Of a DNA stretch of 64,000 bases, positions 24,621-39,200 are shown in pieces. The translations under genes and the position numbers were made by a program. Below the pieces are notes generated by a model that saw nothing but the letters and a program-made list of their open reading frames with translations, did not search any database and was not told the origin of the DNA. Where the stretch lies: the NCBI GenBank assembly GCA_040954595.2, contig CM082582.2, forward strand, positions 1,736,001-1,800,000, written 5' to 3'. The stretch's first letter is position 1. The number at the start of each line of letters is the position of its first letter. The DNA is from Balanoglossus misakiensis. Taxonomy: Eukaryota; Hemichordata.

Positions 24621-25916
24621 AAAAACATGAAATCAATAAAATCAATGATAATGATAGGATTAATGTGGCAAGCTCGCCCAAACCAACATACTGCGGTGCA
24701 ATTAAGGTGCAACCAACATTGGCTAGGTCAAAGCAGTTCCTATGGATACCAGAGAGTGCCAATGCTGTATCTGCTATGTAAATAGGAAAGCTGATCAAAG
24801 GTCACCAAGAGCTCGCCCAAAATTGTCAACAATTTTTTCTTCCAAAATAATCAGCATAAAATGAAAAACAAGACTTCTGGCTCTATTGGTTAACCTGGTA
24901 ATTAGGTGTTCCAGCCCTCAAAATTTGAAGGTTATCATTGGTCAAGAAATTCAGATTAAGTCCAATAGTAGAGCATGTTAATAAAAAATTCAACCTGTAA
25001 CAATATAGGTAAGCTCAGCATTAGTTATTCACATATTTAATAAGCTCAACATTGGTCCAGTGGATTCCAAATGTAACAAAAAAGCTAAGTCCCACACTTG
25101 TCCATATACATCAAAAACCAAACCTCTAGTGCTATTAGTCTAGGCGCCATAAGATATTCAGAAAAGAATACAGGTGCCAAACTTAGGACAAAGTTGAATG
25201 CCAATGTTATCAAAAAATTTGGGTTATGTCCTGGCAGCAGTACTATTTGTGTGAAAAAAATCATCACCATTGTGCTTTTCAACAAGAGGCGTATCCACGA
25301 ATAATTAATGAGTAGGCCAGAAATAGGAAATCTTAGTTTTAAATCGTTGTTCAGAAAATCCAATTTGACTCCAATAAGGTTTAACCAATCACAATTCACT
25401 TGAAAACTTGATTAGAAAAAGATTTTTGAAGTTTTTTAATGAGATTTTTAAAAAATCCATAAGGCACCAAAAGTCACATGACCACTAATGATATTTTTGT
25501 CAAACTTTCAATCGCACAGTAAATTAGAACTTGATTGGCCCTGTAGATTATGAAAATTTCAACTTTTAAAGCTTATTAGAAAAGCCAATATGGCCGCCAT
25601 GAAGAAGACAATTAAAACTAAAAGTAGCATTGGAGTGGCCAAAGCGGTTAGCATGGTTCCAACAGAAAGCAAAGGCTGTATCTGTTGTGGATGCCTAGAA
25701 ATGGTAAAGTAAGCTAGAGGTGATGCAAAATGTGCCAACAAAATTTGATACCAAACTGACCAGTGTCCAACAAAAAGCAGACTTCTACGCTTTATTGGTT
25801 AACTTTAAATAGCTTATATACATAATTATTGTGTTAAGGTTAATACATGTACTTCATTAGGTGTTCCGGTCCTCTAAATTTAACAGGTGTATATGCTGTG
25901 CATACCAAGTTTTGGA
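24621..25916 (+). repeat. Unit family 2, copy 1 and start of copy 2 (flank of satellite 2)
   Basis: The flank elements recur around satellite 2: AATGAGTAGGCCAGAAATAG, a long AT-rich part, CAATATGGCCGCCATGAAGA, TTAGCATGGTTCCAACAGAA and TTTATTGGTTAAC. One diverged 116 bp monomer lies at about 25190-25300 (TTTGGGTTATGTCCTGGCAG). The segment 25559-25916 is repeated 1355 bp later. No gene is present: the 60-104 codon frames are shadows of the repeat. Confidence 0.75.
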
Positions 25917-26270
25917 AATGTAGATCAAGGGTCATTGCCAAAATTATCAAAATATTTGGGTTATGTCCTGGCAGCAATAAAACTCATGTGAACAAAATCA
26001 TGACTGTTGTGCTTTTTAAAAAGAGACATACCCAAGTAGATCAAGGGTCATTGCCAAAATTATCAAAATATTTGGGTTATGCCCTGGCAGCAGTAGTACT
26101 TGTGTGAACAAATCATGACTGTTGTGCTTTTAACAAGAGACATATCCAAGTAGATCAAGGGTCATTGCCAAAATTATCAAAATATTTGGGTTAAGTCCTG
26201 GCAGCAATAAAACTCATGTGAACACAATCATGACTGTTATGCTTTTTAACAAGAGCCATATCCACATAAA
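25917..26270 (+). repeat. Satellite 2 monomer, three-copy block
   Basis: Three consecutive 116 bp monomers (starting near GTAGATCAAGGGTCATTGCC at about 25921, 26036 and 26151) close the second copy of the flanking unit. The block ends with AAGAGCCATATCCACATAAA, a boundary also seen at 42038 and resembled at 41210. Confidence 0.85.
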
Positions 26271-27275
26271 ATTAAGTTCTGGAATTACTGGGTCAAAGGA
26301 CATGCGAGAGTTGCCAACAAATTGTTGGCAAAAATTAATTTGTTTGTTTTCAATGAGTAGGCTAGAAATAGGAAATCTTAGTTTTTAATCAGTGTTCAGA
26401 GAAATCCAATTTGGCTCCAATAAGGTGACACCAATCACATTTCACTTGAAAACTTGATTAGAAAACGTCTGTTTGAATTTTTTATGAGTTTTTTTCAAAA
26501 TTCCAATAAGGCATTCAAAGTCACATGGCTGCTAACGATATTATTGTCAAACTTTTAACTGCACAGTATGGATCAAAGAACATGTGAAAGTTGCCAAAAT
26601 ATGTAACGTATTCTAATCATATGGTGACTCGTATCCATATAAGGAAATTGTGTGCTTTCAATGAGTAGGCTAGAAATAGGGAATTTTAGTTTTTAATCGG
26701 GGTTCAGAAAATCCAATTTAGCTCTGATAAGGTTACACCAATCACAATTCACTTGAAAACTTGATTAGAAAAATATTTTTTGTAATTTTTTAATGAGATT
26801 TTTAAAAAATCTAATAAGGCACCCAAAGTCACATGACCACTAATGATATTTTTGTCAAACTTTCAACCCTACAGTAAACTACAATTTGATTGGCCCTGTA
26901 GTTTATGAAAATGTCAACTTTTAAAAGTTATTAGAAAATCCAATATGGCCGCCATGAAGAAGACAATTAGAGCTACAAGCAGCATTGGAGTGGCCAAAGT
27001 GGTTAGCATGGTTCCAACAGAAAGTGAAGGCTGTATCTGTTGTGGATGCCTAGAAATGGTAAAGTACGCCAGAGGTGATGCAAAATGTGCCAACAAAATT
27101 TGATACCAAACTGATCAGTGTCCAACAACAAGCAGACTTCTACGCTTTATTGGTTAACTTTAAATAGCTTATATACATAATTATTGTGTTAAGGTTAATA
27201 CATGTATTTCATTAGGTGTTCCGGTCCTCTAAATTTAAAAGCTGTATCTGCTGTGCATACCAAGTTTTGGAAATG
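26271..27275 (+). repeat. Unit family 2, copy 3 (flank)
   Basis: This is non-coding flank sequence, parallel to 25300-25916 and to 41224-41940. It contains CAATATGGCCGCCATGAAGA, AGCATGGTTCCAACAGAAAG and CTACGCTTTATTGGTTAACT. It carries an additional duplicated part (TCAATGAGTAGGCTAGAAAT at about 26355 and 26660). Confidence 0.8.
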
Positions 27276-30200
27276 TAGATCAAGGGTCATTGCCAAAATT
27301 ATCAAAATATTTGGGTTATGTCCTGGCAGCAATAAAACTCATGTGAACAAAATCATGACTGCTGTGCTTTTTAACAAGAGACATACCCAAGTAGATCAAG
27401 GGTCATTGCCAAAATTATCAAAATATTTGGGTTATGCCCTGGCAGCAGTAGTACTTGTGTGAACAAATCATGACTGTTGTGCTTTTAACAAGAGACATAT
27501 CCAAGTAGATCAAGAGTCATTGCCAAAATTATCAAAATATTTGGGTTAAGTCCTGGCAGCAATAAAACTCATTTAAACACAATCATGACTGTTGTGCTTT
27601 TTAACAAGAGACGTATCCAAGTAGATCAAGGGTCATTGCCAAAATTATCAAAATATTTTGGTTATGTCCTGGCAGCAATAAAACTCATGTGAACACAATC
27701 ATGACTGTTGTGCTTTTTGTCAAGAGACATATCCAAGTAGATCAAGGGTCATGGCCAAAATTATAAAAATATTTGGGTTATGTCCTGGCAGCAATAAAAC
27801 TTGTGTGAACACAATCATGACTGTTGTGCTTTTTAACAAGAGACATATCCATGTAGATCAAGGGTCATTGCCAAAATTATCAAAATATTTGGGTTATGTC
27901 TTGGCAGCAATAGTAGTCACGTAAACAAAATCATGACTGTTGTGCTTTTTAACAAGAGACATATCCAAGTAGATCAAGGGTCATTGCCAAAATTATCAAA
28001 ATATTTGGGTTATGTCCTGACAGCAATAAAACTCGTGTGAACACAATCATGACTGTTGTGCTCTTTAACAAGAGACATATCAAAGAAGATCAAGGGTCAT
28101 TGCCATAATTATCAAAATATTTGGTATATGTCCTGGCAGCAATAAAACGCATGTGAGCACAATCATGACTGTTGTGCTTTTTAACAAGAGACATATCCAA
28201 GTAGATCAAGAGTCATTGCCAAAATTATCAAAATATTTGGTGTATGTCCTGGCAGCAATAAAACTCATGTTAACAAAATCATGACTGTTGTGCTTTTTAA
28301 CAAGAGACATATCCAAGTAGATCAAGGGTCATGGCCAAAATTATAAAAATATTTGGGTTATGTCCTGGCAGCAATAAAACTCGTGTGAACACAATCATGA
28401 CTGTTGTGCTTTTTATCAAGAGACATATCCAAGTAGATCAAGGGTCATTGCCAAGATTATCAAAATATTTGGGTTAAGTCCTGGCAGCAATAGTAGTCAC
28501 GTAAACAAAATCATGACTGTTGTGCTTTTTAACAAGAGACATATCCAAGTAGATCAAGGGTCATTGCCAAAATTATTAAAATATTTGGGTTATGTCATGT
28601 CAGCAATAAAACTCATGTAGATCAAGAGTCATTGCCAAAATTATCAAAATATTTGGTATATGTCCTGGCAGCAATAAAATTCATGTTAACAAAATCATGA
28701 CTGATGTGCTTTTTAACAAGAGACATATCCAAGTAGATCAAGGGTCATTGCCAAAATTATCAAAATATTTGGGTTATGTCCTGGCAGCAATAAAACTCGT
28801 GTGAACACAATCATGACTGTTGTGCTTTTTAACAAGAGACATATCCAAGAAGATCAAGGGTCATTACCAAAATTATCAAAATATTTGGGTTATGTCCTGG
28901 CAGCAATAAAACTCATGTGAACACAATCATGACTGTTGTGCTTTTTATCAAGAGACATATCCAAGTAGATCAAGGGTCATTGCCAAAATTATCAAAATAT
29001 TTGGGTTATGTCCTGGCAGCAATAAAACTCATGTGAACACAATCATGACTGTTGTGCTTTTTAACAAGAGACATATCCAAGTAGATCAAGGGTCATTGCC
29101 AAAATTATCAAAATATTTGTGTTATGTCCTGGCAGCAATAAAACTCATGTGAACAAAATAATGACTGTTGTGCTTTTTAACAAGAGACATATCCAAGTAG
29201 TTCAAGGGTCATTGCCAAAATTATCAAAATATTTGGGTTATGTCATGGCAGCAATAAAACTCATGTGAACAAAATAATGACTGTTGGGCTTTTTATCAAG
29301 AGACATATCCAAGTAGTTCAAGGGTCATTGCCATAATTATCAAAATATTTAGGTTATGACCTGGCAGCAATAAAACTCATGTTAACAAAATCATGACTGA
29401 TGTGCTTTTTAACAAGAGACATATCCAAGTAGATCAAGGGTCATTGCCAAAATTATCAAAATATTTGGGTTATGTCCTGACAGCAATAAAACTCGTGTGA
29501 ACACAATCATGACTGTTGTGCTCTTTAACAAGAGACATATCCAAGAAGATCAAGGGTCATTGCCATAATTATCAAAATATTTGGGTTATGTCCTGGCAGC
29601 AATAAAACTCATGTGAACAAAATAATGACTGTTGTGCTTTTTAACAAGAGACATATCCAAGTAGATCAAGAGTCATTGCCAAAATTATCAAAATATTTGG
29701 GTTATGTCATGGCAGCAATAAAACTCATGTGAACAAAATAATGACTGTTGGGCTTTTTATCAAGAGACATATCCAAGTAGTTCAAGGGTCATTGCCATAA
29801 TTATCAAAATATTTAGGTTATGTCCTGGCAGCAATAAAACTCATGTGAACAAAATAATGACTGTTGTGCTTTTTAACAAGAGACATATCCAAGTAGATCA
29901 AGAGTCATTGCCAAAATTATCAAAATATATGGTATATGTCCTGGCAGCAATAAAATTCATGTTAACAAAATCATGACTGATGTGCTTTTTAACAAGAGAC
30001 ATATCCAAGTAGATCAAGGGTCATTGCCAAAATTATCAAAATATTTGGGTTATGTCCTGGCAGCAATAAAACTTGTGTGAACACAATCATGACTGTTGTG
30101 CTTTTTATCAAGAGACATATCCAAGTAGTTCAAGGGTCATTGCCATAATTATCAAAATATTTGGGTTATGTCCTGGCAGCAATAGTAGTCACGTAAACAA

Positions 30201-33200
30201 AATCATGACTGTTGTGCTTTTTAACAAGAGACATATCCAAGTAGATCAAGGGTCATTGCCAAAATTATCAAAATATTTTGGTTATGTCCTGGCAGCAATA
30301 AAACTCATGTGAACACAATAATGACTGTTGTGCTTTTTAACAAGAGACATATCCAAGTAGATCAAGGGTCATTGCCAAAATTATCAAAATATTTGTGTTA
30401 TGTCCTGGCAGCAATAAAACTCATGTGAACAAAATAATGACTGTTGTGCTTTTTAACAAGAGACATATCCAAGTAGTTCAAGGGTCATTGCCAAAATTAT
30501 CAAAATATTTGGGTTATGTCATGGCAGCAATAAAACTCATGTGAACAAAATAATGACTGTTGGGCTTTTTATCAAGAGACATATCCAAGTAGTTCAAGGG
30601 TCATTGCCATAATTATCAAAATATTTAGGTTATGTCCTGGCAGCAATAAAACTCATGTGAACAAAATAATGACTGTTGTGCTTTTTAACAAGAGACATAT
30701 CCAAGTAGATCAAGAGTCATTGCCAAAATTATCAAAATATTTGGTGTATGTCCTGGCAGCAATAGTAGTCACGTAAACAAAATCATGACTGTTGTGCTTT
30801 TTAACAAGAGACATATCCAAGTAGATCAAGGGTCATTGCCAAAATTATTAAAATATTTGGGTTATGTCATGTCAGCAATAAAACTCATGTAGATCAAGAG
30901 TCATTGCCAAAATTATCAAAATATTTGGTATATGTCCTGGCAGCAATAAAATTCATGTTAACAAAATCTTGACTGATGTGCTTTTTAACAAGAGACATAT
31001 CCAAGTAGATCAAGGGTCATTGCCAAAATTATCAAAATATTTGGGTTATGTCCTGGCAGCAATAAAACTCGTGTGAACACAATCATGACTGTTGTGGTTT
31101 TTAACAAGAGACATATCCAAGAAGATCAAGGGTCATTACCAAAATTATCAAAATATTTGGGTTATGTCCTGGCAGCAATAAAACTCATGTGAACACAATC
31201 ATGACTGTTGTGCTTTTTATCAAGAGACATATCCAAGTAGATCAAGGGTCATTGCCAAAATTATCAAAATATTTGGGTTATGTCATGGCAGCAATAAAAC
31301 TCATGTGAACAAAATAATGACTGTTGGGCTTTTTATCAAGAGACATATCCAAGTAGTTCAAGGGTCATTGCCATAATTATCAAAATATTTAGGTTATGTC
31401 CTGGCAGCAATAAAACTCATGTTAACAAAATCATGACTGATGTGCTTTTTAACAAGAGACATATCCAAGTAGATCAAGGGTCATTGCCAAAATGATCAAA
31501 ATATTTGGGTTATGTCCTGACAGCAATAAAACTCGTGTGAACACAATCATGACTGTTGTGCTCTTTAACAAGAGACATATCCAAGAAGATCAAGGGTCAT
31601 TGCCATAATTATCAAAATATTTGGGTTATGTCCTGGCAGCAATAAAACTCATGTGAACAAAATAATGACTGTTGTGCTTTTTAACAAGAGACATATCCAA
31701 GTAGATCAAGAGTCATTGCCAAAATTATCAAAATATTTGGGTTATGTCATGGCAGCAATAAAACTCATGTGAACAAAATAATGACTGTTGGGCTTTTTAT
31801 CAAGAGACATATCCAAGTAGTTCAAGGGTCATTGCCATAATTATCAAAATATTTAGGTTATGTCCTGGCAGCAATAAAACTCATGTGAACAAAATAATGA
31901 CTGTTGTGCTTTTTAACAAGAGACATATCCAAGTAGATCAAGAGTCATTGCCAAAATTATCAAAATATATGGTATATGTCCTGGCAGCAATAAAATTCAT
32001 GTTAACAAAATCATGACTGATGTGCTTTTTAACAAGAGACATATCCAAGTAGATCAAGGGTCATTGCCAAAATTATCAAAATATTTGGGTTATGTCCTGG
32101 CAGCAATAAAACTCGTGTGAACACAATCATGACTGTTGTGCTTTTTAACAAGAGACATATCCAAGAAGATCAAGGGTCATTACCAAAATTATCAAATATT
32201 TGGGTTATGTCCTGGCAGCAATAAAACTCATGTGAACACAATCATGACTGTTGTGCTTTTTATCAAGAGACATATCCAAGTAGGTCAAGGGTCATTGCCA
32301 AAATTATCAAAATATTTGGGTTATGTCCTGGCAGCAATAAAACTTGTGTGAACACAATCATGACTGTTGTGCTTTTTAACAAGAGACATATCCAAGTAGA
32401 TCAAGGGTCATTGCCAAAATTATCAAAATATTTGGGTTATGTCCTGGCAGCAATAGTAGTCACGTAAACAAAATCATGACTGTTGTGCTTTTTAACAAGA
32501 GACATATCCAAGTAGATCAAGGGTCATTGCCAAAATTATCAAAATATTTTGGTTATGTCCTGGCAGCAATAAAACTCATGTGAACACAATAATGACTGTT
32601 GTGCTTTTTAACAAGAGACATATCCAAGTAGATCAAGGGTCATTGCCAAAATTATCAAAATATTTGTGTTATGTCCTGGCAGCAATAAAACTCATGTGAA
32701 CAAAATAATGACTGTTGTGCTTTTTAACAAGAGACATATCCAAGTAGTTCAAGGGTCATTGCCAAAATTATCAAAATATTTGGGTTATGTCATGGCAGCA
32801 ATAAAACTCATGTGAACAAAATAATGAATGTTGGGCTTTTTATCAAGAGACATATCCAAGTAGTTCAAGGGTCATTGCCATAATTATCAAAATATTTAGG
32901 TTATGTCCTGGCAGCAATAAAACTCATGTGAACAAAATAATGAATGTTGGGCTTTTTATCAAGAGACATATCCAAGTAGTTCAAGGGTCATTGCCATAAT
33001 TATCAAAATATTTAGGTTATGTCCTGGCAGCAATAAAACTTGTGTGAACACAATCATGACTGTTGTGCTTTTTAACAAGAGACATATCCAAGTAGATCAA
33101 GGGTCATTGCCAAAATTATCAAAATATTTTGGTTATGTCCTGGCAGCAATAAAACTCATGTGAACACAATAATGACTGTTGTGCTTTTTAACAAGAGACA

Positions 33201-36200
33201 TATCCAAGTAGATCAAGGGTCATTGCCAAAATTATCAAAATATTTGTGTTATGTCCTGGCAGCAATAAAACTCATGTGAACAAAATAATGACTGTTGTGC
33301 TTTTTAACAAGAGACATATCCAAGTAGTTCAAGGGTCATTGCCAAAATTATCAAAATATTTGGGTTATGTCATGGCAGCAATAAAACTCATGTGAACAAA
33401 ATAATGAATGTTGGGCTTTTTATCAAGAGACATATCCAAGTAGTTCAAGGGTCATTGCCATAATTATCAAAATATTTAGGTTATGTCCTGGCAGCAATAA
33501 AACTCATGTGAACAAAATAATGACTGATGTGCTTTTTAACAAGAGACATATCCAAGTAGATCAAGGGTCATTGCCAAAATTATCAAAATATTTGGGTTAT
33601 GTCCTGACAGCAATAAAACTCGTGTGAACACAATCATGACTGTTGTGCTCTTTAACAAGAGACATATCCAAGAAGATCAAGGGTCATTGCCATAATTATC
33701 AAAATATTTGGGTTATTTGGGTTATGTCCTGGCAGCAATAAAACTCATGTGAACAAAATAATGACTTTTGTGCTTTTTAACAAGAGACATATCCAAGTAG
33801 ATCAAGAGTCATTGCCAAAATTATCAAAATATTTGGTATATGTCCTGGCAGCAATAAAACTCATGTGAGCACAATCATGACTGTTGTGCTTTTTAACAAG
33901 AGACATATCCAAGTAGATCAAGAGTCATTGCCAAAATTATCAAAATATTTGGTATATGTCCTGGCAGCAATAAAATTCATGTAAACAAAATCATGACTGA
34001 TGTGCTTTTTAACAAGAGACATATCCAAGAAGATCAAGGGTCATTACCAAAATTATCAAAATATTTGGGTTAAGTCCTGGCAGCAATAAAACTCATGTGA
34101 ACACAATCATGACTGTTGTGCTTTTTATCAAGAGACATATCCAAGTAGATCAAGGGTCATTGCCAAAATTATCAAAATATTTGGATTAAGTCCTGGCAGC
34201 AATAGTAGTCACGTAAACAAAATCATGACTGTTGTGCTTTTTAACAAGAGACATATCCAAGTAGATCAAGGGTCATGGCCAAAATTATAAAAATATTTGG
34301 GTTATGTCCTGGCAGCAATAAAACTCGTGTGAACACAATCATGACTGTTGTGCTTTTTATCAAGAGACATATCTAAGTAGATCAAGGGTCATTGCCAAAA
34401 TTATCAAAATATTTGGGTTAAGTCCTGGCAGCAATAGTAGTCACGTAAACAAAATCATGACTGTTGTGCTTTTTAACAAGAGACATATCCAAGTCGATCA
34501 AGGGTCATTGCCAAAATTATCAAAATATTTGGGTTATGTCCTGGCAGCAATAAAACTCGTGTGAACACAATCATGACTGTTGGGCTGTTTATCAAGAGAC
34601 ATATCCAAGTAGTTCAAGGGTCATTGCCATAATTATCAAAATATTTGTGTTATGTCCTGACAGCAATAGAATTCATGTGAACAAAATCATGTATGTTGTG
34701 CATTTTAACAAGAGACATATCCAAGTAGATAAAGAGTCATTGCCAAAATTATCAAAATAGTTTGGTTATGTCCTGCCAGCAATAGTACTCATGTGAACAA
34801 AATCCTGACTGTTGTGCTTTTTAACAAGAGACATATCAAAGTAGATCAAGAGTCATTGCCAAAATTATCAAAATATTTTGGTTATGTCCTGGAAGCAATA
34901 ACACTCATGTGAACAAAATCCTGACTGTTGTGCTTTTTAACAAGAGACATATCCAAGTAGATCAAGAGTCATTGCCAAAATTATCAAAATATTTGGGTAT
35001 GTCCTGGCAGCAATAAAACTCGTGTGAACACAATCATGACTGTTGTGCTTTTTAACAAGAGACATATCCAAGTAGATCAAGGGTCATTGCCAAAATTATC
35101 AAAATATTTGGGTTATGTCCTGGCAGTGATAAAACTCATGTGAACAAAATCAAGACTGTTGTGTATTTTAACAAGAGACATATCCAAGTAGATCAAGGGT
35201 CATTGCCAAAATTATCAAAATATTTGGGTTATGTCCTGGCAGCAATAAAACTCGTGTGAACACAATCATGACTGTTGTGCTTTTTAACAAGAGACATATC
35301 CAAGTCGATCAAGGGTCATTGCCAAAATTATCAAAATATTTGGGTTATGTCCTGGCAGCAATATAACTCGTGTGAACACAATCATGACTGTTGGGCTGTT
35401 TATCAAGAGACATATCCAAGTAGTTCAAGGGTCATTGCCATAATTATCAAAATATTTGGGTTATGTCCTGACAGCAATAGAATTCATGTGAACAAAATCA
35501 TGACTGTTGTGCTTTTTAACAAGAGACATATCCAAGTAGATCAAGGGTCATGGCCAAAATTATAAAAATATTTGGGTTATGTCCTGGCAGCCATAAAACT
35601 CGTGTGAACACAATCATGACTGTTGTGCTTTTTATCAAGAGACATATCTAAGTAGATCAAGGGTCATTGCCAAAATTATCAAAATATTTGGGTTAAGTCC
35701 TGGCAGCAATAGTAGTCACGTAAACAAAATCATGACTGTTGTGCTTTTTAACAAGAGACATATCCAAGTCGATCAAGGGTCATTGCCAAAATTATCAAAA
35801 TATTTGGGTTATGTCCTGGCAGCAATAAAACTCGTGTGAACACAATCATGACTGTTGTGCTTTTTAACAAGAGACATATCCAAGTAGATCAAGGGTCATT
35901 GCCAAAATTATCAAAATATTTGGGTTATGTCCTGGCAGCAATAAAACTCATGTGAACAAAATCATGACTGTTGTGCTTTTTAACAAGAGACATATCCAAG
36001 AAGATCAAGGGTCATTGCCAAAATTATCAAAATATTTGGGTTATGTCCTGGCAGCAATAAAACTCGTGTGAACACAATCATGACTGTTGTGCTTTTTAAC
36101 AAGAGACATATCCAAGTAGATCAAGGGTCATTGCCAAAATTATCAAAATATTTGGGTTATGTCCTGGCAGTGATAAAACTCATGTGAACAAAATCAAGAC

Positions 36201-39200
36201 TGTTGTGTATTTTAACAAGAGACATATCCAAGTAGATCAAGGGTCATTGCCAAAATTATCAAAATATTTGGGTTATGTCCTGGCAGCAATAAAACTCGTG
36301 TGAACACAATCATGACTGTTGTGCTTTTTAACAAGGGACATATCCAAGAAGATCAAGGGTCATTACCAAAATTATCAAAATCTTTGGGTTATGTCCTGGC
36401 AGCAATAAAACTCATGTGAACACAATCATGACTGTTGTGCTTTTTAACAAGAGACATATCCAAGTCGATCAAGGGTCATTGCCAAAATTATCAAAATATT
36501 TGGGTTATGTCCTGGCAGCAATGAAACTCGTGTGAACACAATCATGACTGTTGGGCTGTTTATCAAGAGACATATCCAAGTAGTTCAAGGGTCATTGCCA
36601 TAATTATCAAAATATTTGGGTTATGTCCTGACAGCAATAGAATTCATGTGAACAAAATCATGTATGTTGTGCATTTTAACAAGAGACATATCCAAGTAGA
36701 TGAAGAGTCATTGCCAAAATTATCAAAATAGTTTGGTTATGTCCTGCCAGCAATAGTACTCATGTGAACAAAATCCTGACTGTTGTGCTTTTTAACAAGA
36801 TACATATCCAAGTAGATCAAGGGTCATTGCCAAAATTATCAATATATTTGGGTTATGTCCTGGCAGTGATAAAACTCATGTGAACAAAATCCTGACTGTT
36901 GTGCTTTTTATCAAGAGACATATCCAAGTAGATCAAGGGTCATTGCCAAAATTATCTAAATATTTGGGTTATGTCCTGGCAGTGATAAAACTCATGTGAA
37001 CAAAATCAAGACTGTTGTGTATTTTAACAAGAGACATATCCAAGTAGATCAAGGGTCATGGCCAAAATTATAAAAATATTTGGGTTATGTCCTGGCAGCA
37101 ATAAAACTCGTGTGAACACAATCATGACTGTTGTGCTTTTTATCAAAAGACATATCTAAGTAGATCAAGGGTCATTGCCAAAATTATCAAAATATTTGGG
37201 TTAAGTCCTGGCAGCAATAGTAGTCACGTAAACAAAATCATGACTGTTGTGCTTTTTAACAAGAGACATATCCAAGTCGATCAAGGGTCATTGCCAAAAT
37301 TATCAAAATATTTGGGTTATGTCCTGGCAGCAATAAAACTCGTGTGAACACAATCATGACTGTTTGGCTGTTTATCAAGAGACATATCCAAGTCGATCAA
37401 GGGTCATTGCCATAATTATCAAAATATTTGGGTTATGTCCTGACAGCAATAGAATTCATGTGAACAAAATCATGTATGTTGTGCATTTTAACAAGAGACA
37501 TATCCAAGTAGATGAAGAGTCATTGCCAAAATTATCAAAATAGTTTGGTTATGTCCTGCCAGCAATAGTACTCATGTGAACAAAATCCTGACTGTTGTGC
37601 TTTTTAACAAGAGACATATCAAAGTAGATCAAGAGTCATTGCCAAAATTATCAAAATATTTTGGTTATGTCCTGGAAGCAATAAAACTCATGTGAACAAA
37701 ATCCTGACTGTTGTGCTTTTTAACAAGAGACATATCCAAGTAGATCAAGGGTCATTGCCAAAATTATCAAAATATTTGGGTTATGTCCTGACAGCAATAA
37801 AACTCATGTGAACAAAATCATGACTGTTGTGCTTTTTAAGAAGAGACATATCCAAGAAGATCAAGGGTCATTGCCAAAATTATCAAAATATTTGGGTTAT
37901 GTCCTGACAGCAATAGAATTCATGTGAACAAAATCATGTATGTTGTGCATTTTAACAAGAGACATATCCAAGTAGATGAAGAGTCATTGCCAAAATTATC
38001 AAAATAGTTTGGTTATGTCCTGCCAGCAATAGTACTCATGTGAACAAAATCCTGACTGTTGAGCTTTTTAACAAGATACATATCCAAGTAGATCAAGGGT
38101 CATTGCCAAAATTATCAATATATTTGGGTTATGTCCTGGCAGTGATAAAACTCATGTGAACAAAATCCTGACTGTTGTGCTTTTTAACAAGAGACATATC
38201 CAAGTAGATCAAGGGTCATTGCCAAAATTATCAAAATATTTGGGTTATGTCCTGGCAGCAATAAAACTCGTGTGAACACAATCATGACTGTTGTGCTTTT
38301 TAACAAGAGACATATCCAAGAAGATCAAGGGTCATTACCAAAATTATCAAAATATTTGGGTTATGTCCTGGCAGCAATAAAACTCATGTGAACACAATCA
38401 TGACTGTTGTGCTTTTTATCAAGAGACATATCCAAGTAGATCAAGGGTCATTGCCAAAATTATCAAAATATTTGGGTTAAGTCCTGGCAGCAATAGTAGT
38501 CACGTAAACAAAATCATGACTGTTGTGCTTTTTAACAAGAGACATATCCAAGTAGCTCAAGGGTCATGGCCAAAATTATAAAAATATTTGGGTTATGTCC
38601 TGGCAGCAATAAAACTCGTGTGAACACAATCATGACTGTTGTGCTTTTTATCAAGAGACATATCTAAGTAGATCAAGGGTCATTGCCCAAATTATCAAAA
38701 TATTTGGGTTAAGTCCTGGCAGCAATAGTAGTCACGTAAACAAAATCATGACTGTTGTGCTTTTTAACAAGAGACATATCCAAGTCGATCAAGGGTCATT
38801 GCCAAAATTATCAAAATATTTGGGTTATGTCCTGGCAGCAATAAAACTCGAGTGAACACAATCATGACTGTTTGGCTGTTTATCAAGAGACATATCCAAG
38901 TCGATCAAGGGTCATTGCCATAATTATCAAAATATTTGGGTTATGTCCTGACAGCAATAGAATTCATGTGAACAAAATCATGTATGTTGTGCATTTTAAC
39001 AAGAGACATATCCAAGTAGATGAAGAGTCATTGCCAAAATTATCAAAATAGTTTGGTTATGTCCTGCCAGCAATAGTACTCATGTGAACAAAATCCTGAC
39101 TGTTGTGCTTTTTAACAAGAGACATATCAAAGTAGATCAAGAGTCATTGCCAAAATTATCAAAATATTTTGGTTATGTCCTGGAAGCAATAAAACTCATG

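Noticed and set aside
24375-24785. 136-codon Lys/Arg-rich plus-strand frame
   Set aside because: It arises from a minisatellite followed by a poly-purine tract; there is no coding signal outside these.
25847-35565. Repeated frames with KIFGLCPGSN-type peptides
   Set aside because: These are shadows of the 116 bp satellite: 116 is not a multiple of three, and frames stay open only across one or two monomers.
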